Below are positions 1-7,246 of a stretch of 44,737 nt of DNA, in pieces. The translations under genes were made by a program, and so were the position numbers. The stretch comes from Desulfobacterales bacterium (GTDB lineage: Bacteria > Desulfobacterota > Desulfobacteria > Desulfobacterales > JAQWFD01): assembly GCA_028704555.1 (NCBI GenBank), contig JAQWFD010000034.1:1-44737 (forward strand), in the 5' to 3' direction. A model generated the notes under the pieces. It saw only the letters and a program-made list of their open reading frames with translations. It was not told the DNA's origin and did no database searches. Within the stretch, counting starts at the first letter, position 1. The number at the start of each line of letters is the position of its first letter.

Positions 1-2
1 GG

Positions 3-101
3 AAGCAAACCGCTTTGAAGCACGGCGATACCCGACGGCCGCGTCTGGACACCCCTCAGTACCAATGTGAAACCGATCGCCTGATGGCCGGGGCCCTGTA
101 A
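3..101 (+). CDS. C-terminal end of an upstream gene (partial, unknown)
   Basis: The frame is open from the window edge and ends at a TAA, giving 32 residues rich in Arg and Pro that end in DRLMAGAL. It stops 16 bases before the thioesterase start, the spacing expected inside an operon. The product cannot be recognised from this fragment. A chance open frame of this length is possible. Confidence 0.4.
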   Translation, partial: KQTALKHGDTRRPRLDTPQYQCETDRLMAGAL

Positions 102-117
102 GAAAGAGAGGCTTATC

Positions 118-645
118 ATGATACCACAGCCAACTTCGCGGACCTGTTTTGTCTGCGGCCGGGAAAATCCCTACAGTTTAAGGCTGCAATGGTTTAATAA
201 TCCGGAAGCCAACCGGGTTGAGGCGGATCTGGTGATTCCGGATCAATACAATTCGTATCCGGGGGTGGCTCATGGCGGTGTTGTGGCGGCGATTCTCGAC
301 GAAACCGCCGGACGATCGCTCATGCTCGACGGCAACTTTGACAATCTGTTTGTTACGTTAAAACTTGAAGTCAAGTATCGGAAAATTACGCCTACCAATA
401 CACCGCTGAGAGTCTTCGGGCGCATACTCCGCCAGGGCAAAAACCGTGCGCAGGCAGTCGGGGAACTGTGCCTTGCGGACGGCACCGTTACCGCAACGTG
501 CACGGCGGTGCTCGTCAGCCCTCCCAAAGAGGTCACGGACCGATGGAAAGAAGAAAAACCTTACTGGGATGCCCGGAAACCTCCGGCCCGACCCGGTCAA
601 AGCAGGCCAGACAGACAGGATCACTCCAGTGAAACGATTTGCTGA
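118..645 (+). CDS. PaaI/hotdog-fold thioesterase
   Basis: A 175-residue protein of the hotdog-fold thioesterase superfamily, which hydrolyses acyl-CoA or related thioesters in the cytoplasm. The N-terminus has a short Cys-containing segment (TCFVCGRENP) seen in several members. The family signature HGGVVAAILDE lies near residues 52-62 and carries the expected catalytic acid and helix-start Gly pair. The beta-sheet core continues to about residue 140. The last 35 residues are charged and Pro-rich and lie outside the core. The ATG follows a GAGAGG ribosome binding site. The 3' end overlaps the next gene by 17 bases, suggesting coupled translation. The substrate cannot be inferred. Confidence 0.85.
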   Translation: MIPQPTSRTCFVCGRENPYSLRLQWFNNPEANRVEADLVIPDQYNSYPGVAHGGVVAAILDETAGRSLMLDGNFDNLFVTLKLEVKYRKITPTNTPLRVFGRILRQGKNRAQAVGELCLADGTVTATCTAVLVSPPKEVTDRWKEEKPYWDARKPPARPGQSRPDRQDHSSETIC

Positions 646-1039
646 AAATTTGTCCATGGTATTTGCCGCCGGCTGCCTTGGCGCTGTAATCAACAGCCTG
701 GCCCTCTGGTATGCCGGTGACGCGGGACTGACCGCAAAAACAGGGGTGATGCTGGCCCCCCATCTTTCCGCTTCGTGGTTGTATCCACGGATTGTCTGGG
801 GGGGTATCTTTGGCGCCCTGTTCCTTTTACCGATCAGCCGGTACCGATGTGTTCTGCGGGGGTTTGTGCTGAGTCTGGGTCCGACGATAGTGCAGCTGTT
901 TGTCATTTTTCCGTTAAAAGCCCATAAGGGCTGGCTGGGACTTGATCTCGGCCTGCTGACGCCGGTATGGGTAATAGCCGTTAATGCCGTATGGGGCCTT
1001 TCCGCATCCATCTGGCTGCGCTGGACCGCCGGGAAGTGA
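629..1039 (+). CDS. Small integral membrane protein, unknown function
   Basis: A 136-residue hydrophobic protein with about four predicted membrane spans: roughly residues 8-25, 45-65, 72-95 and 108-128. I chose the GTG at 629 because AGGA lies about 10 bases upstream and because the hydrophobic, protein-like sequence starts there. The longer reading from 446 would add an Arg-rich stretch that is a frame shadow of the thioesterase gene. No catalytic motif is visible. It overlaps the thioesterase end, so the two are probably co-transcribed. Function unknown. Confidence 0.65.
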   Translation: MKRFAENLSMVFAAGCLGAVINSLALWYAGDAGLTAKTGVMLAPHLSASWLYPRIVWGGIFGALFLLPISRYRCVLRGFVLSLGPTIVQLFVIFPLKAHKGWLGLDLGLLTPVWVIAVNAVWGLSASIWLRWTAGK

Positions 1040-1571
1040 CGGTTGCCGGATCGGCATGCCACTTAATCGGGGGACTCATGGATTTAAAATCGATGTGTTG
1101 GTGATGGATATTTTCGGCATCATGGTTTTTCTCTCGTTATTTAAAAAAAACATATTGATTTTAAGGTTATTTTGTTGTTAGTGTATAAACATTTATTAAG
1201 TTAAATGTGAGAAAAAAATAAGTACTCATATTCTTACCTGATTTAAAAAGAATCTCAGCGCAGTACCCATCCATTGATAAAATAGTATCCACAAGTTCTG
1301 GAATTATCCTTTTGTATTCTTTAAACTGTTTATCCTTGCCGCTACAGCGGGTTTATCCGTTTCTGGATGTACTTTTTTTCAGACATGTCCTTTCAGCGAG
1401 AAGATCGTTCTCCGCCCGATAGCCGGAGATATCAGCGATGGAAACAGAGAAACAAAGATAAAGACAGGTATCTGAAAATCTTCAACTCGATTTTACAATA
1501 TACAAGCCATTGACAAGCACCGGAATTATTTATGGAAGATCTCGCTCAATACTCAAAAGAGGGGGATACAG
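1040..1571. other. AT-rich intergenic region
   Basis: This 530-base stretch has no convincing coding frame. It has runs of A and T at about 1140-1220, a small hairpin (CCGCT/AGCGG near 1338-1349) and an ACATTT/AAATGT inverted repeat near 1190. TTGACA at 1510-1515 could be a -35 box for the downstream sensor gene, but the matching -10 is poor. Confidence 0.4.
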
Positions 1572-2717
1572 ATGAACGATATGGCTCATATCATTAATTC
1601 TCTGCCGGTAGCTGCAATTTTTCATGCCTCTCCGGTCGGAATTGAGATTTATGATGCTGAATGCAGGCTGATGGATGCCAATCCTGCTGCGTTACAGTTG
1701 TTTGGCATTACGGATGCGGCAGCCATGGCCCGTGTTTCCCTGTCCGAAAAAATGGGTATCCGGAAGGAACAACTCAGGCCGTTGCAATTCGGCAAGTCCA
1801 TTCGATTCGAGCATATCTATGATTTTGAAAAAAACAGGAACCGGCATCTGTTTCCAACCTCAAAGACCGGCATTGTTCATCTGGATATATGGATGATGCC
1901 CCTGAATAAGGATGGCTCCCGGTTGCCTCAGGGATACCTGGTTCAATATCAGGATATATCCGAAGGTAAACGTTCCGAAGCGCAATTTTATAATGTAACC
2001 CGAAGGCTTTTCAAGGTTCAGGAAACAGAACGGCAGAATATTTCATTATATCTGCACGACAGCCTGGCTCAGGATCTTTCGACGTTGAAAATCGGGATGG
2101 ATCTGATGCATGGCGAACACACTCAAATACCGGCGGATATCCGGCAGAAGATAGCCGCCATTTCATCCAGGTTGCAACAAACCATCCAGGAGGTACGGGA
2201 CCTGTCGTATAACCTTCACCCGTCAATTTTAGATAATCTGGGCCTGGTACCTGGAATTCAGCAGCTGTGCATGAATTTTTCGGATAAAACCGGAATTCAT
2301 CTGAATTTTTTTTCGGCGGGCTTTGAAGGGATCACATTGGATTTTGAGATGAACATACATCTGTACCGCATGGTTCAGGAAGCACTTGACCTCATCAGAA
2401 CTCAGTCAAAGGCAACCCAGGCAATCATCAAAATAGTGGCATCCTATCCCAACGTCTTGATTCGGATTGAGGATGATGGGAACATGATCAACGTGAACGA
2501 ATCGCCAACAGATGAGCGCAATGGAAAACAAATGCGGGGGCACAGCCTGTCGGAGCGGATCCGGCTGTTGAATGGAACGATAAAATTTAATTCATGCCGT
2601 GCCAAAGGCAATAGAATTTTTATGGAAGTGCCGTATAACGAGAAAGTTCATTCGGAACAGTGTCTGGCGCATCCGATTCGCCACGGTGCAATGGAGCAGA
2701 TCAAAATGTTTCGGTGA
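1572..2717 (+). CDS. PAS/HisKA_3 sensor kinase-like protein with degenerate ATPase domain
   Basis: A 381-residue cytoplasmic protein with no membrane segment. A PAS domain spans about residues 10-135. A NarL-type dimerisation helix follows: ERQNISLYLHDSLAQDL, with the phospho-acceptor His at residue 162. The HATPase_c region runs from about 255 to 365. The fold outline is clear (RMVQEAL; IRIEDDG; SLSERIRLLNG), but the ATP-site residues look altered. The N-box reads QEALDLIRTQ where family members have QEALxNxxxH. The G1 box reads DDGNM instead of DDGxG. The last Gly box reads GHSL. No response regulator is adjacent. It may be a non-catalytic sensor or a kinase awaiting a partner. AGAGGGGG upstream serves as ribosome binding site. 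Confidence 0.75.
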   Translation: MNDMAHIINSLPVAAIFHASPVGIEIYDAECRLMDANPAALQLFGITDAAAMARVSLSEKMGIRKEQLRPLQFGKSIRFEHIYDFEKNRNRHLFPTSKTGIVHLDIWMMPLNKDGSRLPQGYLVQYQDISEGKRSEAQFYNVTRRLFKVQETERQNISLYLHDSLAQDLSTLKIGMDLMHGEHTQIPADIRQKIAAISSRLQQTIQEVRDLSYNLHPSILDNLGLVPGIQQLCMNFSDKTGIHLNFFSAGFEGITLDFEMNIHLYRMVQEALDLIRTQSKATQAIIKIVASYPNVLIRIEDDGNMINVNESPTDERNGKQMRGHSLSERIRLLNGTIKFNSCRAKGNRIFMEVPYNEKVHSEQCLAHPIRHGAMEQIKMFR

Positions 2718-2772
2718 ACCCGGCAGGACCCTATGGATGCCTGCGTCTGCTCCACGTCGGAAATGAAAAAAA

Positions 2773-3026
2773 GGGCTTGATCATAACTGCGGCCACCATG
2801 TCACGGAGTCTGTCCCGCCCATTGCCGGCTTCTCCAGCACGATCCGGGGGATGCCGGGCCCATGAAGCTAAAGCGCAAAAACTCGGCACGCCTCAAACAG
2901 TTTGCGCTTTTTAACGCTTCATGGCCCCGACATCTTTTCCCCGGATCGCGCCATGTCGTACGCCGGCAACGGACGGGACTCCGAGGCTACGCACAGCAAA
3001 ATATGGCCGCAGTTATGATAGAGCCC
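2773..3026. repeat. 254-bp fold-back (MITE-like) element, long form
   Basis: A long imperfect palindrome. Terminal arms 2773-2794 and 3005-3026 match at 20 of 22 positions. Further inward, CACGATCCGGGG pairs with CCCCGGATCGCG, GGCCCATGAAGC with GCTTCATGGCC, and AAAGCGCAAA with TTTGCGCTTT around a loop of about 20 bases. It fills most of the gap between the two sensor genes and encodes no protein. A shorter relative lies at 6799-6943. No flanking target duplication is evident. Confidence 0.75.
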
Positions 3027-3122
3027 GAAAAAATACCGGATCGGAGAGAGAACTGAAACAAGATATGGCAGACGCAGAATTTTTGAACATAATTTGAACA
3101 TGACGTTAAGGGATATGCGTTC

Positions 3123-5609
3123 ATGAACCAATATTCATTTTCTGATCTGCTGGATATTGATCAGATTCAGCAGATGATGGATCTGTTTTATAAGGCGACC
3201 GGCATTCCTGTCGGCATTATCGATATTGATGGAGATATTCTGGTTGCTACCGGATGGCAGGATATCTGTCTCAAATTTCACCGGCTTCATCCTGACACGT
3301 GCAGGCGCTGCAGGGAAAGTGATGATTATATTAAATCGCATTTGGAACCCGGGAAATATATTGAATATCGATGCAAAAATGGTCTCTGGGATCTGGGCGT
3401 GCCGATAACTGTTTCCGGCAGCCATCTGGCAACCCTGTTTCTCGGGCAGTTTTTTTATGAGGATGAACAGCCGGATATTGATTTTTTCCGGAAGCAGGCC
3501 GACGCTTTTGGATTTGAAGTTCAATCGTATCTGGATGCCCTGAAACGGGTTCCGATTTTTTCCCGGGAAAAGGTTCGGGCCATCATGGAGTTTTACGTCG
3601 GCTTTGTAAATTTTTTATCCGCTCTGGGGCTTAAAAACCTTGCGCTGGCAGATGATATTTCCCATCGGGAAATTATCGAAAAACAGTTGAAGAATAATCT
3701 GAACTTTATGGAGACCCTGATCGATACGATTCCGAACCCGGTGTATTACAAAAATACGGACGGCATTTACCTTGGCTGCAATCAAACATTTTCCGATTCG
3801 ATCTTCAACATGCCCCGGGAGAAAATCATCGGCCACTCGCTCATTGAGCTGATTGAAAGGCTCCCCGGGAATGTTGCCGATTTCTACCGTATGAAAGATA
3901 AGGAATTGATTCAACATCCCGGTACGCAAACCTGCGAGGTCCGATATCCCGATCAATACGGTAACCGACGGGATTTTATAATAAACAAAGCCACCTATAC
4001 GGACGAAGCGGGTAAGGTGTCCGGTATTGTGGGTGTTTTTTCGGATATGACCGAAAAGAACATTGCCGAAGAACGCCTGAAAGAGAGCGAAACACGGTAT
4101 CGGGATCTGTATGAAAATGCGCCTACCCCCTATTTTTCCATCAGGCCGGAAGATGGCGCCATATTAAAATTCAATACAGCTGCGACAAAATTATTGGGTT
4201 ATGATCCGGATACGCTGTCAAACATGATGGTGTTTGACCTGTACGCCGACACACCGAATGGAATTCCTAAAGCAAAACAGATTTTCAACCAGTTTGTATC
4301 CGGAAAACCGGTTCATGATTTTGAAATTCAGATGAAACATCAAAACGGCGCACCCCTGTGGGTCAGCTTGTCGGTCGAGCCGGTAATTGATGAACAGGGC
4401 CGTATCATCGAAAGCAGATCCGTCGTTCTCGATATTTCCGAACGCAAACGGATGGAGGATCAGTTGCAGCAGGTTCATAAAATGGAAGCCATCGGGACCC
4501 TTGCCGGCGGTATTGCCCATGATTTTAACAATATTCTCAGTGCGATCATCGGATACAGTGAAATTGCCATGATCGACAGTGCAGATACCGGTAAGGTAAA
4601 AGATGCATTGCAACAGGTACTCAAGGCCGGAGATCGAGCCAGGGATCTGATCAATCAGATCCTGATGTTCAGCAAACAAAGTATCATGGAAAAAAAGCCG
4701 ATCAACATCTCCTATATCATCAAGGATTCGCTCAAGCTCTTAAAAGCCACGTTGCCCAGCACCATACAGATTCACCAGTTTATCGAAACCCATATACCTG
4801 CTGTGTCGGCAGACCCCACACAACTGCATCAGGTGGTGATCAACCTGTGTACGAATGCGGCCCATGCCATGGAAGCGCACGGCGGTATTATGGAAATTCA
4901 TCTGAAAGAAGTTGAATTGGATTCAAAAGAGGCTGCCGGATATACGGGGCTGGCTCCAGGCCGTTACGTAAAACTGTTGATCAGGGATACCGGTCATGGC
5001 ATGGATCGGGAAACAGTGAATCGATTATTTGATCCGTACTTTACGACGAAAGAACCCGGCAGGGGGACCGGGCTCGGGCTGGCCGTCGTTCATGGAATTG
5101 TCAAGCATCATGGGGGGGCCATAAAGGTGTACAGCCAGCCGGGCATCGGAAGCGATTTTCACATATGTTTTCCGGTTGAAAAACAGAACGTTACCTTTGA
5201 ACCGGAACCGGCTCAAACAATTTATACGGGCAGTGAACGAATTTTATTTGTTGACGATGAAGCATTTTTAGTCGATCTGGTTCGGCAGATGCTTGAAAAG
5301 CTGGGGTATCGGGTCGAAAGCCGGACAGATCCGGTTGAGGCGCTGGATTTGTTCAAGTCGGACCCTTTTGCGTTTGATTTGATTATAACGGATTTGACCA
5401 TGCCCGGTTTAACGGGAATTACACTTTCTGAAAAAATCCATCAAATACGTCCGGAAATCCCCATCATCCTGTGTTCCGGATATGCTGAAAAACTCAGGGA
5501 TGAAACGGTCCGGAGGACGGGCATAAAAAAATTTCTCGTAAAACCGTTTACCTTGAGCAGCCTTTCCGGGATGGTTTACAAAGCATTGAAAAAAACCGAC
5601 CCCCTGTGA
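3123..5609 (+). CDS. PocR-PAS-PAS hybrid histidine kinase with C-terminal receiver
   Basis: An 828-residue soluble hybrid sensor kinase. Residues about 8-175 form a PocR sensory domain with clustered cysteines (C49, C60, C63, C84), a family proposed to bind small hydrocarbon ligands. Two PAS domains follow at about 187-320 and 325-445. The HisKA motif LAGGIAHDFNNIL has the phospho-acceptor His at 466. The HATPase_c domain is intact, with N-box INLCTNAAHAM, G1 DTGHGM and G2 GTGLGLAVVHG. The receiver domain at about 700-825 has the acidic pair in FVDDE, phospho-acceptor D757 in IITDLTMPG and the conserved Lys in KFLVKPF. No output-domain regulator is adjacent. The gene ends 5 bases from the convergent srkA stop, with no visible terminator between them. 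Confidence 0.9.
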   Translation: MNQYSFSDLLDIDQIQQMMDLFYKATGIPVGIIDIDGDILVATGWQDICLKFHRLHPDTCRRCRESDDYIKSHLEPGKYIEYRCKNGLWDLGVPITVSGSHLATLFLGQFFYEDEQPDIDFFRKQADAFGFEVQSYLDALKRVPIFSREKVRAIMEFYVGFVNFLSALGLKNLALADDISHREIIEKQLKNNLNFMETLIDTIPNPVYYKNTDGIYLGCNQTFSDSIFNMPREKIIGHSLIELIERLPGNVADFYRMKDKELIQHPGTQTCEVRYPDQYGNRRDFIINKATYTDEAGKVSGIVGVFSDMTEKNIAEERLKESETRYRDLYENAPTPYFSIRPEDGAILKFNTAATKLLGYDPDTLSNMMVFDLYADTPNGIPKAKQIFNQFVSGKPVHDFEIQMKHQNGAPLWVSLSVEPVIDEQGRIIESRSVVLDISERKRMEDQLQQVHKMEAIGTLAGGIAHDFNNILSAIIGYSEIAMIDSADTGKVKDALQQVLKAGDRARDLINQILMFSKQSIMEKKPINISYIIKDSLKLLKATLPSTIQIHQFIETHIPAVSADPTQLHQVVINLCTNAAHAMEAHGGIMEIHLKEVELDSKEAAGYTGLAPGRYVKLLIRDTGHGMDRETVNRLFDPYFTTKEPGRGTGLGLAVVHGIVKHHGGAIKVYSQPGIGSDFHICFPVEKQNVTFEPEPAQTIYTGSERILFVDDEAFLVDLVRQMLEKLGYRVESRTDPVEALDLFKSDPFAFDLIITDLTMPGLTGITLSEKIHQIRPEIPIILCSGYAEKLRDETVRRTGIKKFLVKPFTLSSLSGMVYKALKKTDPL

Positions 5610-5614
5610 TTGAT

Positions 5615-6607
5615 TCACGGTATCACGATCCGATTGCCTCCCAAATTGCTGTTGTGCTCGATAATGGCATGATATTGACGGATTAAATCCGAGGTTTCTC
5701 TTTGCCAGAAATTCGGGCTGCCCCAGTCAGGGAAGGTATCCTTAAATTTAAAATCTTCCTTCTGACGGCTGCACCAGGCCAGAAAATAGATTATTCTCAT
5801 GGCCCTGAGCGGTTCAATAAGACCCAGCGTTTTTCTGTCAAATTCTCTGAATTGCTCATAGCCCTGGAGAATCAACCGTATTTCCTGATCGCATTGATTC
5901 TGCCGGCCCGGAAGAAGTAACCATATATCATGAACCGGCGGCCCGATCATCATGTCGTCAAAGTCGATGATCCGGATACCTTCATCCGGATGTTCCAGCA
6001 GATTTCCCGGGTGGCAGTCCCCATGCAAACGGATGGTTTCGATATCATCAAAACGGCTGGATATTTCATCGAGAATTTTTTGCGTAATGTCCTTGAACGC
6101 GTCTCGATGCGAGGGGGGGATAAACCCGCCGTCAATCAGGTGGTCGATGTCCTGCGCCGTGGATATCCGCGGATTTAATTTTACCCGGGAATCGGCTGAT
6201 CTCCGGCACCCGGCAATATGAATCCTGGCGACCAGTCTTCCGATTCGCTTCCAGTCTTCATCTGATTTTACTTCAAACTGACGGCCAAAGCGTTTGGGAA
6301 AGATGGAAAAGTACAGTCCGTTGAGCTGAAAAAGGGTTGAACCGTTGGTTAATGTCCGGGCCGCTATGACGGGCAACTCATCTTCCAGACAGTCCTGTAT
6401 AAAAAGGTGCTCGTCCACAAGTGCTTCATAGGTCCATCTGCCGGAACGATAAAATTTGGCAATCAGGCGGCATCCATCGGTATCCTGCAGTTCATACACC
6501 CGGTTGATGTAACTGGGAAGCGGGTAAATCAGCCCGGACATGGACTTTCCGGTAGCCATTTCAGCGGAATTAAAGATAATTTCCGGTGTAAGTTCGGTAA
6601 AATTCAT
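5615..6607 (-). CDS. srkA: SrkA (YihE) stress-response Ser/Thr protein kinase
   Basis: A 330-residue APH-fold kinase that resembles E. coli SrkA/YihE across its length. Shared features are NRVYELQD near the N-terminus, the ATP-binding KFYR motif, the EH helix, FSIFPKRFGRQFE, catalytic RLHGDCHPGN, metal-binding IDFDD and the late motif IEPLRAMRIIYFLAW. In enterobacteria the kinase protects cells during envelope and oxidative stress. Its role here is inferred from the family. AGGA lies a few bases upstream of the ATG in the coding orientation. It converges on the hybrid kinase gene. Confidence 0.9.
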   Translation of the reverse strand: MNFTELTPEIIFNSAEMATGKSMSGLIYPLPSYINRVYELQDTDGCRLIAKFYRSGRWTYEALVDEHLFIQDCLEDELPVIAARTLTNGSTLFQLNGLYFSIFPKRFGRQFEVKSDEDWKRIGRLVARIHIAGCRRSADSRVKLNPRISTAQDIDHLIDGGFIPPSHRDAFKDITQKILDEISSRFDDIETIRLHGDCHPGNLLEHPDEGIRIIDFDDMMIGPPVHDIWLLLPGRQNQCDQEIRLILQGYEQFREFDRKTLGLIEPLRAMRIIYFLAWCSRQKEDFKFKDTFPDWGSPNFWQRETSDLIRQYHAIIEHNSNLGGNRIVIP

Positions 6608-6978
6608 AAATCCTGTTCGATAAAAGGTACTTGAAAGGTAAATTGTTTATGCGATGATGGGGTAAACAGACGGAATCTGTACAGAACCACAAATATATAC
6701 CAGACAGGGTGCTTTGTAAAACACATTATCGTCATTATTTCGCAGGGCAGTCTCAAATTTTGCGGAACGGGACCCCGGGTTTTTTCCATTGGAAAATGGG
6801 GCTTGATCATCACTGCGGCTACCATGTCACGGAGTCCGTCCCGCCCATTGCCGTCTTCTCCAGCACGATCCGGGGGATGCCGGCAACGGGCGGGACTCAG
6901 AGGCTGCGCACGGCAAAATATGGCCGCAGTGATGATCAAGCCCGAAAAATGTATTCATTTCCCTCTGGCAAAAAAGGC
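6608..6978. other. Intergenic region carrying the short fold-back element
   Basis: About 370 bases between divergent srkA and the aromatic operon promoter. The first 190 bases show no convincing gene. The rest is the 145-bp fold-back element and a short spacer running into the TTGACA box. Confidence 0.5.
6799..6943. repeat. 145-bp fold-back (MITE-like) element, short form
   Basis: The terminal inverted repeat is perfect over 21 bases: GGGCTTGATCATCACTGCGG at the left is mirrored at 6923-6943. It shares the outer parts of the element at 2773-3026 but lacks about 105 central bases, joining at ATGCCG/CCGGCAACGG. Where the two copies differ in an arm, both arms have changed together: ATCACTGC with GCAGTGAT here, ATAACTGC with GCAGTTAT there. 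This supports selection for, or copying of, the folded form. It ends 36 bases before the -35 box of the aromatic operon. Confidence 0.8.
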
Positions 6979-7007
6979 TTGACATCGAGCGATCGCTTGT
7001 ATATTTA
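6979..7007 (+). promoter_or_regulatory. Sigma-70 promoter of the aromatic operon, with spacer palindrome
   Basis: A perfect -35 box TTGACA lies at 6979-6984. The -10 may be TATATT at 7000-7005 (15-base spacer, 5 of 6 matches) or TATTTA at 7002-7007 (17-base spacer). The spacer contains the perfect palindrome AGCGATCGCT at 6988-6997, placed where a repressor could block polymerase. Initiation near 7013 would give a leader RNA of about 230 bases before the first enzyme gene. Confidence 0.65.
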
Positions 7008-7042
7008 TGAAAGATAATTTTTATCTAAAAAGGAAAAGTTCA

Positions 7043-7123
7043 GTGACCATCACCCAAACCAGCAGATTTAACGATTATTATTTTTGGTATTATTTTAATG
7101 CCTGTCTGCTCGGGGTGCGCTGA
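7043..7123 (+). CDS. Aromatic amino acid attenuator leader peptide
   Basis: A 26-codon frame starts at GTG with AGGA eight bases upstream and reads MTITQTSRFNDYYFWYYFNA followed by CLLGVR and TGA. Eight residues are aromatic. Codons 12-18 are an unbroken Tyr-Tyr-Phe-Trp-Tyr-Tyr-Phe run, and nothing else in the peptide looks functional. It lies between the operon promoter and a terminator with a competing antiterminator, the classical arrangement of trp and pheA leader peptides. The mixed codons would let shortage of any charged Tyr, Phe or Trp tRNA stall the ribosome. That is fitting for a pathway that supplies all three. Confidence 0.88.
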   Translation: MTITQTSRFNDYYFWYYFNACLLGVR

Positions 7124-7167
7124 CATTATGAACTGAAAATAATCAAGCGACCAGGCCGTGGGCAGAC
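7061..7167 (+). promoter_or_regulatory. Attenuator pairing segments (pause hairpin and antiterminator)
   Basis: Segment 1 (AGCAGA, 7061-7066) can pair with TCTGCT (7105-7110). Segment 2 (GTCTGCTCGGGG, 7104-7115) can instead pair with segment 3 (CCGTGGGCAGAC, 7156-7167) at 11 of 12 positions, counting two G-U pairs. Segment 3 overlaps the 5' arm of terminator 1, so the two structures exclude each other. A ribosome stalled on the aromatic codons (7076-7096) would cover segment 1 and free segment 2 to form the antiterminator. Confidence 0.8.
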
Positions 7168-7189
7168 AAAGCCCGCGGCCTTTTTTTTT
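7154..7189 (+). terminator. Attenuator terminator 1
   Basis: Stem GGCCGTGGGC (7154-7163) pairs with GCCCGCGGCC (7171-7180) through ten pairs including one G-U, with loop AGACAAA. Nine U residues follow at 7181-7189. It lies 58 bases before the first structural gene and just after the leader peptide. Confidence 0.92.
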
Positions 7190-7194
7190 ATCAA

Positions 7195-7226
7195 AGGCTG
7201 TGGAGAAAAACTTCACAGCCTTTTTT
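7195..7226 (+). terminator. Attenuator terminator 2, directly upstream of the first gene
   Basis: Stem AGGCTGTGGAG (7195-7205) pairs with CTTCACAGCCT (7211-7221) around loop AAAAA, with one G-U pair, followed by a short U run. It ends only a few bases before the AAGGAG ribosome binding site of the ADH synthase gene. Its 5' arm GGCTGTGG (7196-7203) can also pair with CCGCGGCC (7173-7180), the 3' arm of terminator 1. Confidence 0.88.
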
Positions 7227-7246
7227 GTTTAAGGAGAAAGTGCATC

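Noticed and set aside
446..628. Upstream extension of the small membrane protein gene
   Set aside because: It lies wholly inside the thioesterase gene in another frame, is Arg-rich, and lacks a ribosome binding site. The GTG at 629 fits better.
2660..3131. Short open frames between the two sensor genes
   Set aside because: They fall within the fold-back element or overlap known genes, and differ between the two copies of the element.
4218..4679. 153-codon antisense frame inside the hybrid kinase gene
   Set aside because: The sense strand has continuous PAS and HisKA motifs. The antisense product has no recognisable feature.
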